A DNA stretch of 47,869 nt from Hymenobacter sp. IS2118 (lineage in GTDB: Bacteria; Bacteroidota; Bacteroidia; Cytophagales; Hymenobacteraceae): NCBI RefSeq assembly GCF_000715495.1, contig NZ_JNLX01000138.1, positions 1 to 47,869 of the forward strand. The letters are read 5' to 3'. This document shows positions 15,443-23,201 of the stretch, piece after piece. Position numbers and translations under genes: made by a program. The notes below the pieces were generated by a model that ran no database searches, was not told the DNA's origin, and was given only the letters and a program-made list of their open reading frames with translations. The number at the start of each line of letters is the position of its first letter. Within the stretch, counting starts at the first letter, position 1.

Positions 15443-17866
15443 TTATAGCTGGCGGCGGCGGGCGGCGTAGCGCACCAGCAGGGTGGCAAAAACCATCACG
15501 CTGAGCGAGCTGATGGGCATGAGAATGGCCGAGGCAATGGGCGTGAGCAGGCCCCGCACCGCCAGGCTGAGGCCGATGCCGTTGTAGCAAAAGGAGAGCC
15601 CAAACGTAGCCAGCACGATGAATCGGCAGTCGCGGGCGAAGCGCAGGATGGTGGCCAGCCGGCCGAAGCTGCCGGCTTCCAGAATGGCGTCGCAGGCGGG
15701 CGAGAAGTTGGTGAGCGTTTCGGTGAGGGCAATGCCGACGTCGGCCCGCTGCAGGGCGCCGGCGTCGTTCAGGCCGTCGCCCACCATCACCACGCGGCGG
15801 CCCTGCTGTTGGAGCGCTTCCACATAAGCCAGCTTGTCGAGCGGCGACTGCTGGAACCGCAGCTCGGCCCCGGCCCCGAAAAGCTGGCGCAACCGGGTTG
15901 CATCGGCGGCGTTGTCGCCGGTGAGCAGCGCCAGCTGGTAGTGCTGGCCCAGCTCCCGCAGCAGCGCCGGCAGGTTTTCGCGGTACGGGCTGCGGATGTC
16001 GTAGCAGCCGCCCGGCTGCTCATTCAGGGCCACATACACGCGGCTTTGCTGCTCCGGTGGGGCCGTTTCCGAGGCGTTGGCCCCAACAAAAGCGGCCGAG
16101 CCCACGCGAACCCGCGTGCCGGCCACCACGCCGCCAATGCCCTGGCCGGGGATTTCGGCGTACGCTTCGACCGTAAAACCAGTAGGCCCCAAGTGCGCGG
16201 CCAGCCGCTGACTAAGCGGGTGCGTGGATTGACTGACGAGGGCCGCCACGCGCTGCGCATCGTCGGGGGAAAGGGCCGGGCCGGAGAAGCTGACGGGGGA
16301 GAGGTGGGTGTCGGTGAGCGTGCCGGTTTTATCAAAAACCAGCGTGTCGGCCCGGCTCAGGGTTTCGATGACCGCGGCGTTTTTCAGGTAAAGCTGGCGG
16401 CGGCCCAGCACCCGCAGCGCCGCGCCCATGGCGAAGGGCGTAGCCAGCGAGAGCGCGCAGGGGCAGGCAATAATGAGCACCGAGGTGAAGGCGCGCAAGG
16501 CCATTTGCGGGTCCTGGGGGTACCAGTATAGCACCGAACCCACGGCCAGCGTGAGCGTGAGGGCCACGAAGTAGCGGCCGACGTGGTTGGCGTAGGTTTC
16601 CAGGGTGGGCCGGGCTTCCTTCTCGAAGGCGGGGTTGTTCCAGAGCTGGGTGAGGTAGCCCTGCGACACTTCGCGCACCACTTCCAGCTCCACGGCCTCG
16701 CCCACCTGCCGCCCGCCGGCATACACCACTTCGCCCACGGCCTTGGCCACCGGCACGCTCTCGCCCGATACGAAGCTGTAGTCAATCAGCCCGGTACCGC
16801 GCAGCAGCACGGCATCGGCCGGAATGATTTCCTGATGGCGCACCCGGATGCGCTGCCCGGCCAGCAGCTCTTTCACCGACACCGACTGCTCGCCGGCTTT
16901 GGTGAGCAGCGTCACGGCCACGGGAAAGTAGGAGGTGAAGTCGCGGTCGAAGCGCAGGGCGTCGTAGCTGTGCTGCTGCACCCATTTGCCGATGAGCATG
17001 AAGAACACCAGGCCCGTGAACGAGTCGAAATAGCCCGGCCCGCGCTGCGTGAGCACCTCAAATACGCTGGTCGCAAACAGGGCCGTGAGCCCCAGGCTGA
17101 TGGGAAAATCGAGGTTGATGTAGCGCTGCCGCAGCCCCTGCCAGGCCGACTGGTAGAAGCTCCGCGCACTCACCACCAGTACCGGCAGGGCCAGCAGCAA
17201 ACTCAGCCAGCCAAAAAACCGCCCGAAGGCATCGTGCAGGCCTTCGGTGAAGGAGAAGTAGTCGGGAAAGGCCAGCAGCATCACGTTGCCGAAGCCGAAG
17301 GCGGCCACGCCCAGCTGGTAATACAGCGTGCGGCTGGCGGCGTGGGGCTGGGCGCCCAGCTCGGCCAGCGTAATCTGCGGCTCATAGTTGATGGCGGCCA
17401 GCAGCGCCACCACGTCTTTGAGGCTGGTGCTGGCCGGCTCATAGCTCACCGTCAGTTCCTTGCGCAGGAAATTCACCCGCGACTCCCGGATGCCGGCGTT
17501 CAGCTTGAACAGGTTTTCGAGCAGCCAGATGCAGGAGGCGCAGTGCATCTGCGGGATGCTGAGCGTGAGCCGGGCCAGCGTGGGCGACCGAAACGCCAGC
17601 AGCTGGCTTTGCACCGATTCCAGGTCGAGGTAGTCGAAGCGGCCGGGTAGCTCCACGGTTTTCACGCGCTGGCCGGCCTGTGCGTCGAGGCGGTAGTAGC
17701 CGCACAGGTTGCTGGCCGCCAGCAGCTCGTACACGGCCTTGCAGCCGGCGCAGCAGAAATGCAGCTCGGTCTGGCTGGTCAGCTCAATGGCCTCGTCGGG
17801 GCAGTCGTCGCCGCAGTGGGTGCAGGCAATGCGGGTCAGGGTTTCGGGGGCGGCGGTGAGGGGCAC
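15443..17866 (-). CDS. ccoI: Copper-exporting P-type ATPase CcoI/FixI
   Basis: This P1B ATPase moves copper across the membrane for cbb3 oxidase assembly. In order it has an N-terminal Cys-rich module (CTHCGDDCPDE and CCAGCKAVYELL), a heavy-metal-associated domain (MHCASCIWLLENL), membrane helices, an actuator domain (SGESVPV), the intramembrane metal motif CPCALSLATP, the phosphorylation motif DKTGTLT and the hinge GDGLNDAGAL. There is no ATG at the N-terminus. A TTG at 17893 lies inside the predicted -7 element, so the GTG at 17866 (807 residues, beginning PLTAAPETLTRIACTHC after the start) is preferred. It shares its control region with the divergent globin gene. Confidence 0.92.
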   Translation of the reverse strand: MPLTAAPETLTRIACTHCGDDCPDEAIELTSQTELHFCCAGCKAVYELLAASNLCGYYRLDAQAGQRVKTVELPGRFDYLDLESVQSQLLAFRSPTLARLTLSIPQMHCASCIWLLENLFKLNAGIRESRVNFLRKELTVSYEPASTSLKDVVALLAAINYEPQITLAELGAQPHAASRTLYYQLGVAAFGFGNVMLLAFPDYFSFTEGLHDAFGRFFGWLSLLLALPVLVVSARSFYQSAWQGLRQRYINLDFPISLGLTALFATSVFEVLTQRGPGYFDSFTGLVFFMLIGKWVQQHSYDALRFDRDFTSYFPVAVTLLTKAGEQSVSVKELLAGQRIRVRHQEIIPADAVLLRGTGLIDYSFVSGESVPVAKAVGEVVYAGGRQVGEAVELEVVREVSQGYLTQLWNNPAFEKEARPTLETYANHVGRYFVALTLTLAVGSVLYWYPQDPQMALRAFTSVLIIACPCALSLATPFAMGAALRVLGRRQLYLKNAAVIETLSRADTLVFDKTGTLTDTHLSPVSFSGPALSPDDAQRVAALVSQSTHPLSQRLAAHLGPTGFTVEAYAEIPGQGIGGVVAGTRVRVGSAAFVGANASETAPPEQQSRVYVALNEQPGGCYDIRSPYRENLPALLRELGQHYQLALLTGDNAADATRLRQLFGAGAELRFQQSPLDKLAYVEALQQQGRRVVMVGDGLNDAGALQRADVGIALTETLTNFSPACDAILEAGSFGRLATILRFARDCRFIVLATFGLSFCYNGIGLSLAVRGLLTPIASAILMPISSLSVMVFATLLVRYAARRRQL

Positions 17867-17890
17867 GGGCGGGCAGGCTATTGGCAGCCC

Positions 17891-17986
17891 CAAAGCTCCG
17901 GCCTGCGGTGCCCCGGAAAGCTGATGAATGTCAGCATGGGAGCTGATTCATTTCAGCGGCGCGTTGTTCCAATTATGAGACCTTTG
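17891..17986. promoter_or_regulatory. Shared tandem sites and divergent promoters of ccoI and the globin gene
   Basis: Sites CTGATGAATGTCAG (17921-17934) and CTGATTCATTTCAG (17943-17956) are 22 bp apart. To the left GAGCTTTG (17898 to 17891, minus strand) and to the right GACCTTTG (17979-17986, plus strand) each begin 22 bp beyond the nearer site. The whole element is therefore symmetric, and each site is proximal for one gene and distal for the other. Confidence 0.82.
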
Positions 17987-18031
17987 CCACCTTGTCGTGT
18001 GCAGACAACCGACCGCCTCGTTTTTATCACC

Positions 18032-18421
18032 ATGCTCAACTCCCGCCCCGACATTGCCACCGAAGCCGACGTGCGGCTGCTCGTGGATACGTTCTATGCC
18101 AAAGTCAACCACGACGCCCTGCTCGACCCGGTGTTCAACGGTTTTGCCCACGTCGACTGGCCCCGGCACTTGCCCCGGATGTACGATTTCTGGAGCGGCC
18201 TGCTGCTGGGTACCGCCCGCTACCAGGGCCGGCCCTTCCCGAAGCACATCCCGCTGCCCATCGATGCTACCCACTTTCAGCGCTGGGTGGCCTTGTTCCA
18301 GGCTACGGTCGACGAGCTGTTTGCCGGGCCGACGGCGGCGGAAGCCAAGCTTCGGGGCCAGGCCATTGCCCAGGTATTTGAAGCGCGGCTGCGGGAGCGC
18401 GGCTCCCTTAGCATTCTCTAG
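18032..18421 (+). CDS. Group III truncated haemoglobin
   Basis: The 129-residue product belongs to the truncated globins: the N-terminal helices (RLLVDTFYAKVNHDALLDPVFNG) lead to a conserved MYDFWSGLLLGT, then the proximal region HIPLPIDATHFQRWVALFQATVDELF with the likely haem-ligand His near residue 76 (KHIPL). Group III is suggested by the absence of the GG motifs of group I and by the H-x-P-L segment. Such globins bind O2 or detoxify NO. It diverges from ccoI and shares its operator, which argues for induction under low oxygen. The start at 18032 follows the predicted transcription start by about 40 bases. Confidence 0.88.
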   Translation: MLNSRPDIATEADVRLLVDTFYAKVNHDALLDPVFNGFAHVDWPRHLPRMYDFWSGLLLGTARYQGRPFPKHIPLPIDATHFQRWVALFQATVDELFAGPTAAEAKLRGQAIAQVFEARLRERGSLSIL

Positions 18422-18441
18422 TCGCCGTAGTTGATGCCAGT

Positions 18442-18481
18442 AGAGCGGCCCTTCTCCGATATTTCGGAGAAGGGCCGCTCT
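18442..18481. terminator. Bidirectional terminator between the globin and cupin genes
   Basis: AGAGCGGCCCTTCTCCGA and its exact inverse form an 18-bp stem with loop TATT. It separates two converging genes. The flanking T-tract is weak, but stem strength and position support a shared terminator. Confidence 0.8.
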
Positions 18482-18499
18482 TACAGATGGTAGCTGCCG

Positions 18500-18817
18500 T
18501 TACCGGTATATCAGAATCCGGGCCGCTTCCAGGCAGTGCAGCGCGTGGGGCGCCCCGCTGGGAATAATGACATAGTCGCCGGCTGTTACTTCGGTGGGCA
18601 CGTCTTCCTGGGTGATGATGAGCCGGCCCGCCAGCACCGTCACAAACACGTCGACGGCGGCGTGGTGGGTGGGCATGGTTTCGCCGGCCACAAAGGTTTT
18701 GTAGATAATCTTCTGGCCGCTTTTGTCGAGAAGCACGAGGGCTTTTTGTTCGCCGGCGGGGGCGTGGCTGCCTGCCAGCAGGCTGCCGGATTTCAGGGGT
18801 GGGTAAGTCAAGGTCAT
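18500..18817 (-). CDS. Small cupin-domain protein
   Basis: This 105-residue cytoplasmic protein is a single cupin barrel. Metal-binding candidates are the two His in MPTHHAAVDVFVTVLAG (about residues 50-66) and the His residues in PSGAPHALHCLE (about residues 86-97), with the GDYVIIPSG motif in place. The substrate is unknown. A perfect TAGTTTTG -7 element with tandem CRP/FNR-like sites lies upstream on the same strand and implies a leader of about 134 bases. The gene therefore probably belongs to the low-oxygen set. A longer frame over the same region is a shadow. Confidence 0.85.
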   Translation of the reverse strand: MTLTYPPLKSGSLLAGSHAPAGEQKALVLLDKSGQKIIYKTFVAGETMPTHHAAVDVFVTVLAGRLIITQEDVPTEVTAGDYVIIPSGAPHALHCLEAARILIYR

Positions 18818-18956
18818 GGCAAACAGATTTGGGATCGCAGCGAAAGTGAACCGGCGTTAGCAGCCCGCGCCTGCGCTCCCTCCGCGTTGTTCGCCAAGTC
18901 GGATTGTGGTTCCTGGTTCCTGCGTTCACAGGCGGGTGCGTGGCGGTTGCTCAGCG

Positions 18957-19022
18957 CAAAACTACCGTCCTCTTTCCGGCCCCCACCTGATAAATTTCAC
19001 CCCCCGGCCTGAGCTTCATCAG
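18957..19022 (-). promoter_or_regulatory. Tandem CRP/FNR-like sites and -7 element upstream of the cupin gene
   Basis: Distal site CTGAGCTTCATCAG (19009-19022) and proximal site CTGATAAATTTCAC (18987-19000) are 22 bp apart. On the minus strand TAGTTTTG (18964 to 18957) begins 22 bp after the proximal site and is a perfect match to the Bacteroidota TAnnTTTG -7 element. The opposite direction has no such element. Confidence 0.78.
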
Positions 19023-19291
19023 TTGCGGCAGAGGCACTCAGCAGCCCGCGAAACGCGTCCGCCGCGTCCGCCGTGCTGCTTTATCGGGGCTGTAGGGTTG
19101 GGCATTTGCGAAACGCATTCCTAACGCGGTTTCGTAAACTTTAATTGGTAGACGAGTTTCTTAAACTCGCTAAACGCAACAGAGAAATGTTCCGAGTGCT
19201 CACGGAACGAGATGGTTGTTTAGTTTAGTGGTTTATGATAAATAGGGTACATTCAGAGTAATTACTCCTGCTTCTTGTCGAGCCCCCTTTC
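19023..19291. other. Intergenic strip upstream of the unrecognised secreted protein
   Basis: The right two thirds is AT-rich and contains several small hairpins, among them CGAGTTT-CTT-AAACTCG near 19153-19169 and GTTCCG facing CGGAAC near 19187-19206. I see no open frame, RNA gene or clear promoter. The change in composition continues into the downstream gene. Confidence 0.4.
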
Positions 19292-19861
19292 ATGAAGACG
19301 CTCTTTAACACTCTATTCTTCTTTCTATTAGCCTATCATCAGGTTTATGGTCAGACGACTAATATTTTGGGGTCCGCAAATTCTAAAAAAGCAATTGCCA
19401 TACGTACCCACACCCTTGGTGGCGTGACGCGTATTCAGGTGACTTATGCGAAAAGAAACTTTTGGGGCAGCTACGTGGCGAATGAAAGACAAAGTTTTTT
19501 AGACATTAAGACAGTGCATCAGGGGGACACTCTGATTGTCTATCCGACTCTAAATAGCGTCTCTGAAATCGACCATTCTTCCTGTTCCGACAAGCGCCCG
19601 CTCTTCATATTATCGGACTCTTTAGGCTCAGAGCGAAAAATTAACTGGCTTGTATGTGAGTTATCCCTGAAGGCGAAGCTGGTCCAGCAACGCCAGGTGG
19701 GGGCCAATGTCTTCTGGGATTATGAACTCAGCTCTCCTTTGGTGGCCTCCCATATCCCCTTCATGCGGAGATTGACGCTTGATAAAGAGTGCAACGTGTT
19801 GGAGGTGAGCATCTACTCGGATGAGGACAATAAGGACCACGATTACCACCATAACCTATAA
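19292..19861 (+). CDS. Secreted protein of unknown function
   Basis: The 189-residue product has a signal peptide (MKTLFNTLFFFLLAYHQVYGQ). The mature protein is polar with alternating strands, three cysteines (HSSCSD, LVCEL and KECN) and an Asp/His-rich end (DEDNKDHDYHH) that could bind metal. I do not recognise a family. GC content is clearly lower than in the neighbours, with codons such as TTA and AAA common, which suggests recent acquisition. It stands alone, between the cupin control region and the receiver-CRP gene that converges on it. Confidence 0.7.
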   Translation: MKTLFNTLFFFLLAYHQVYGQTTNILGSANSKKAIAIRTHTLGGVTRIQVTYAKRNFWGSYVANERQSFLDIKTVHQGDTLIVYPTLNSVSEIDHSSCSDKRPLFILSDSLGSERKINWLVCELSLKAKLVQQRQVGANVFWDYELSSPLVASHIPFMRRLTLDKECNVLEVSIYSDEDNKDHDYHHNL

Positions 19862-20036
19862 GTAAGGTGGGAGAGCGGGCAACTAGCCGTGTTTCACCGA
19901 CGCTTATGCCGGGCGCTTACCTGCTATTAAATCGCCTGCCTTCGTTGAATATTGTAGGAACCAGCATCCCTGATGCTTAGTCGTTCTAGTTTAGCGAAAC
20001 GGTGGTTTCCGTTTCCTGCCAACACCCCAACCACCC

Positions 20037-21083
20037 CTACCACCGCGCCCGGCGCAGCTTCTCGGGCTCCAACACCCGGATGCACTTGGGCATCAATTCA
20101 ACCAGTCCGTCGGCTTTGAACTCGCTGAGCGTGCGAATCAGCGACTCGGGCGCGGTGCCCACCATGGCGGCCATGTCGTCGCGCGCAAGCTGAATGCTGC
20201 CTTCGGCCCCGGCCTGTTCGTGCAGGCGGAGCAGCACGTCGGCCACGCGGCGGCGGATGGAGCTGTAGGCCATGGCCAGCAGCTGCGTTTCGCGCTCGCG
20301 CACCCGGCCCGCCAGCAGGCGGATAAACTGCTGGCCCACCGCTGTGTTGCGTAACAGCAGCTGCGTAAAATCATCCTGCGGAATGTACACCAGCTCCGCG
20401 TCATCCACGGCCACGGCCGAGTCGGTGTGCGGGGTGTGGTCGAGCAGGGCGAGGTAGCCGAAGAACTCGCCGGGGCCGTAGAGGCCGGTTATCAGCTCCT
20501 TGCCGCCGTCGGTGATTTTCACGGTTTTCACGCGGCCGGCCTGCACGAAGTACACCCGCGTGGGCTCGTCGCCTTCGAGGTACACGTCCTGCTTTTTGCG
20601 CACGGCGTGGGCTTTGCGGTCGGCCGAGAGGCTGCTCAGGTTGCCCAGGGCGCTGGCATCGTCCAGAAACTCGCCCAGGCCCTGCGTGGTGGGCGCATAC
20701 TCCGGTTTGAGGTGCTGGAAGCGGTTCAGCCGCCCGCCAATGGCGCTCAGCAGCTCAGCTTTGTCGAAGGGCTTGGTGAGGTAGTCGTCGGCGCCCAGGG
20801 CCATGCCGCGGCGCAGGTCGGTGCGCTCGGTTTTGGCGGTGAGGAAGATGAAGGGCACGCCGGCCAGGTGCTTGTTCTGATTGAATATCTGAAGCACGCC
20901 GTAGCCGTCGAGCACCGGCATCATGATATCGCAGACCACTAAATCGGGCTTCGTGGCCAGGGCCTGGGCCACGCCCAGCTGGCCGTTTTCGGCCGTGAGC
21001 ACCGCGTAGCCCGCCATTTCGAGCAGCTCGGCGGTGTTCTCGCGGATAATTTCGTCGTCTTCAATTAGCAGAATCGTTTTCAT
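20037..21083 (-). CDS. Response regulator fused to a CRP/FNR-type DNA-binding protein
   Basis: This 348-residue regulator joins an N-terminal receiver (residues 1-120; acidic pair D9-D10, phosphoacceptor D52 in VVCDIMMPVLDG, K104 in LTKPF) to a cyclic-nucleotide-binding fold (about 150-265) and a CRP-type helix-turn-helix (about 270-345). The CRP residue that contacts the cAMP ribose is replaced (FGYLALL has Tyr where CRP has Glu72) and the Arg82 position is not Arg, so it probably does not bind cAMP; no Fe-S cysteine cluster is seen. In the recognition helix E313 and R317 match CRP E181 and R185, which read the TGA/TCA half-site. It overlaps the kinase gene by 23 bp. It is the leading candidate for binding the tandem sites. 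Confidence 0.92.
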   Translation of the reverse strand: MKTILLIEDDEIIRENTAELLEMAGYAVLTAENGQLGVAQALATKPDLVVCDIMMPVLDGYGVLQIFNQNKHLAGVPFIFLTAKTERTDLRRGMALGADDYLTKPFDKAELLSAIGGRLNRFQHLKPEYAPTTQGLGEFLDDASALGNLSSLSADRKAHAVRKKQDVYLEGDEPTRVYFVQAGRVKTVKITDGGKELITGLYGPGEFFGYLALLDHTPHTDSAVAVDDAELVYIPQDDFTQLLLRNTAVGQQFIRLLAGRVRERETQLLAMAYSSIRRRVADVLLRLHEQAGAEGSIQLARDDMAAMVGTAPESLIRTLSEFKADGLVELMPKCIRVLEPEKLRRARW

Positions 21084-22671
21084 AGGGAATGGCGATGGTG
21101 ACGGTGGTGCCCACGTTCAGGGCGCTGCGCAGGGCCACGGTGCCCCCCATCAGCTCGAGGTATTTGGCAATGATGTAGAGCCCGAGGCCGGTGCCGGGCA
21201 CGGTGCTCACGTTGCGGGCCCGGAAAAACCGCTCGAACAGGTGTTCCTGGTCTTCCGGCGAAATGCCCACGCCCTGGTCCTGCACCGTGAGCGTGAGCTG
21301 CCCCGCCTGGCAGGTGGCGCGGACCTGCACAACGGTATGCTCGGCGGAATACTTGATGGCGTTGGAGAGCAGGTTGACCAGGATTTTGCGCAGCAGCGAG
21401 GCATCGAGCCGGATGAGCCCGGTGCACGTCGCCTCGTGCTCGATGCGCTGGCCCTTTTTGAGCAGCGCCTGCACATCGGCCACCGTTTCGACCAGCAGCC
21501 CGGCCATGTCCAGCGGGGCCGGCGTGGCGGCCACCCGTCCCTCCTCAATGCGGCCCACCGAGAGGAACTCCTCCAGAATGTCGTTCAGCTGCTTCACCGA
21601 GGAGCGGATGCGGTCCACGTGCTTGAGCTGCTTGTCCCTTTGCGGGCCCAGCGCGTAGTCGGCAATGAGCTCGGCTGAGGTGAGCACGCCGGTGAGCGGC
21701 GTGCGAAACTCGTGCGAGGCCATGCTCACGAAGCGCGATTTCATCTCGCCCAATTCCTGCTCGGCGGCCAGGGCCTGGGTGAGTTCGCGGCCGCGCTGCT
21801 CCAGTTGCTCCAGGGTGTTCATCAGGGCGTGGGTGCGGTCGGCCACTTTCTGTTCCAACTCGGTGTTGAGGCGGGCCACGCGCTGCTGCTGGGCCACCAG
21901 CTCCAGCTCGGCATCGTGCTTGGCCGTCACATCGAGCACGTAGGCCACCACGTAGAGTTCCTTGTCGAGATGAAAGTAGCTCAGGCTCACTTCCACCGGA
22001 AAATCGGTGCCGTCCTGGCGCTGGCCGCGCAGCACGCGGTTGTGGCCCATGCCACGCACCTGGGGGTGGGCGTTGAAGCTCTCGCGCAGCTGCTGGTGGT
22101 GGCGGCCGGCAGCGTTGGGCACCAGTACTTCGATGCGCTGGCCCAGCAGCTGGCCCGGCGCATAGGCAAACTGCCGCTCGGCCAGCTGGTTAGCCGATAC
22201 GATGTCGCCCGCCCGGTCGCACACAATAATGCCGATGGTGGCGTTGGTCACCACGGCCTCGAAGCGGCGCACGCTGTGGGCCAGCTCGCGCTCGGCCTGC
22301 TGCAAGCGGCTCAGCTCGGTGATGTGGATGAGGAAGTAGGGTTTCGGGCCGTCCAGGTAGTACGTCAGCTCCAGGTGGGCGCGAAAGGCGTCGCCGGTGT
22401 GGCGACGGAGGTTGGCTTCCACGGTGTGGCGGCCTTCGCGCTGCGCCTGGTCGCATAGGGCTTGCCACTGCAGGCCGGTCCAGGGCGGGGTGCGCAGCGA
22501 GTGGTCGGGGTCGGCCAGAAACACGTCTTCCGAGGGGTAGTCCAGCAGGCGCACGCCGGCCGGGTTCACCTGCGTAAACCAGCCCAGGGCCGGGTCGTAA
22601 ATCCCGAAGAATTCCTTGGACTGTCGGTAGAGCAGCTCGGTGAGGACGCTGGAAGAAGAGCTGGCGAGCAT
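21061..22671 (-). CDS. PAS-domain histidine kinase, FixL-like
   Basis: This 536-residue protein has no evident membrane helix and is probably cytoplasmic. Domains: a first PAS region (about 10-125), a second PAS (132-250), a coiled coil (252-310), HisKA with phosphoacceptor H320 in SMASHEFRTPL, and an ATPase domain with N box LLSNAIKYS, G1 VQDQGVGI and G2 GTGLGLYI. In the second PAS, H192 (in GRHHQQL) and R212 (in GHNRVLRGQRQDG) are 20 residues apart, as the haem His200 and Arg220 of Bradyrhizobium FixL are, and the next segment resembles FixL. Haem binding is inferred. The ATG at 22671 is preferred over an earlier in-frame codon with a low-quality extension. It overlaps its regulator gene by 23 bp. 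Confidence 0.9.
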   Translation of the reverse strand: MLASSSSSVLTELLYRQSKEFFGIYDPALGWFTQVNPAGVRLLDYPSEDVFLADPDHSLRTPPWTGLQWQALCDQAQREGRHTVEANLRRHTGDAFRAHLELTYYLDGPKPYFLIHITELSRLQQAERELAHSVRRFEAVVTNATIGIIVCDRAGDIVSANQLAERQFAYAPGQLLGQRIEVLVPNAAGRHHQQLRESFNAHPQVRGMGHNRVLRGQRQDGTDFPVEVSLSYFHLDKELYVVAYVLDVTAKHDAELELVAQQQRVARLNTELEQKVADRTHALMNTLEQLEQRGRELTQALAAEQELGEMKSRFVSMASHEFRTPLTGVLTSAELIADYALGPQRDKQLKHVDRIRSSVKQLNDILEEFLSVGRIEEGRVAATPAPLDMAGLLVETVADVQALLKKGQRIEHEATCTGLIRLDASLLRKILVNLLSNAIKYSAEHTVVQVRATCQAGQLTLTVQDQGVGISPEDQEHLFERFFRARNVSTVPGTGLGLYIIAKYLELMGGTVALRSALNVGTTVTIAIPYENDSAN

Positions 22672-22892
22672 GGAAGAGGAGGGGTGCGGTGAATGCCGGC
22701 GGCGGCCTGTTTTTTGGCAAGGTCGGCACTGGCGCGGTTTCAGGCCCGGTATGTCGTTCTGGTTACAAGCCAAGAAAGCAGAAGTTGAAATCCCACGGAC
22801 CGTCTTTCGGTTTGAACGCTGTTTACACCGATATGGACTGCTTCCAGCTGCTTTAAGCAGCCGCGCAGAAGTAGTCGTATTTTAACGTAGTC
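22672..22892. other. Upstream region of the PAS kinase
   Basis: I find no tandem CRP/FNR-like site here and no convincing -7 element. The kinase-regulator operon therefore does not appear to be controlled by the same operator design. Confidence 0.4.
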
Positions 22893-22992
22893 TGTCATGC
22901 TCTATCTGGCGTCCGCCTGCCGAATCATTTCTACCACTGCGTCAATACCGTTCAACGAGGCGGTAGAGCTGCTTCGGCTGCGCTCAACATGA
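22893..22992. repeat. Degenerate GTCATGC-type inverted repeat
   Basis: The strip begins CTGTCATGC and ends GGCTGCGCTCAACATGAGA, resembling worn ends of the repeat at 12010-12122. The middle (GCGTCAATACCGTTCAACG) is poorly palindromic. It abuts MITE copy 3. Confidence 0.5.
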
Positions 22993-23170
22993 GAACTTTT
23001 ACTACGCAAATCAGCCGCTGGCGCGCGTCTCTGACGCGTTGCCCACTGGCCTGGCGTTTCCAAACGCCGCCGTTCGCCCCGGCTGGTCGCGTTGGCCACG
23101 CGCGTCGGAGACGCGAAACCAAGGGGCAACGCGTCGCAGACGCGCGCCAGCAGCTGAGTGCGTAAGTCCC
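22993..23170. repeat. MITE-like multi-hairpin repeat, copy 3
   Basis: The right end, read in reverse, is GGGACTTACGCACTCAG, followed by GCTGGCGCGCGTC; the left end matches it imperfectly. The core GGCGTTTCCAAACGCC is the inverse orientation of that in copies 1 and 2. It lies directly upstream of the thioredoxin-like gene's operator. Confidence 0.82.
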
Positions 23171-23201
23171 AACTACGGTTTTTTTGCGCGAGTGCTCAAA
23201 C

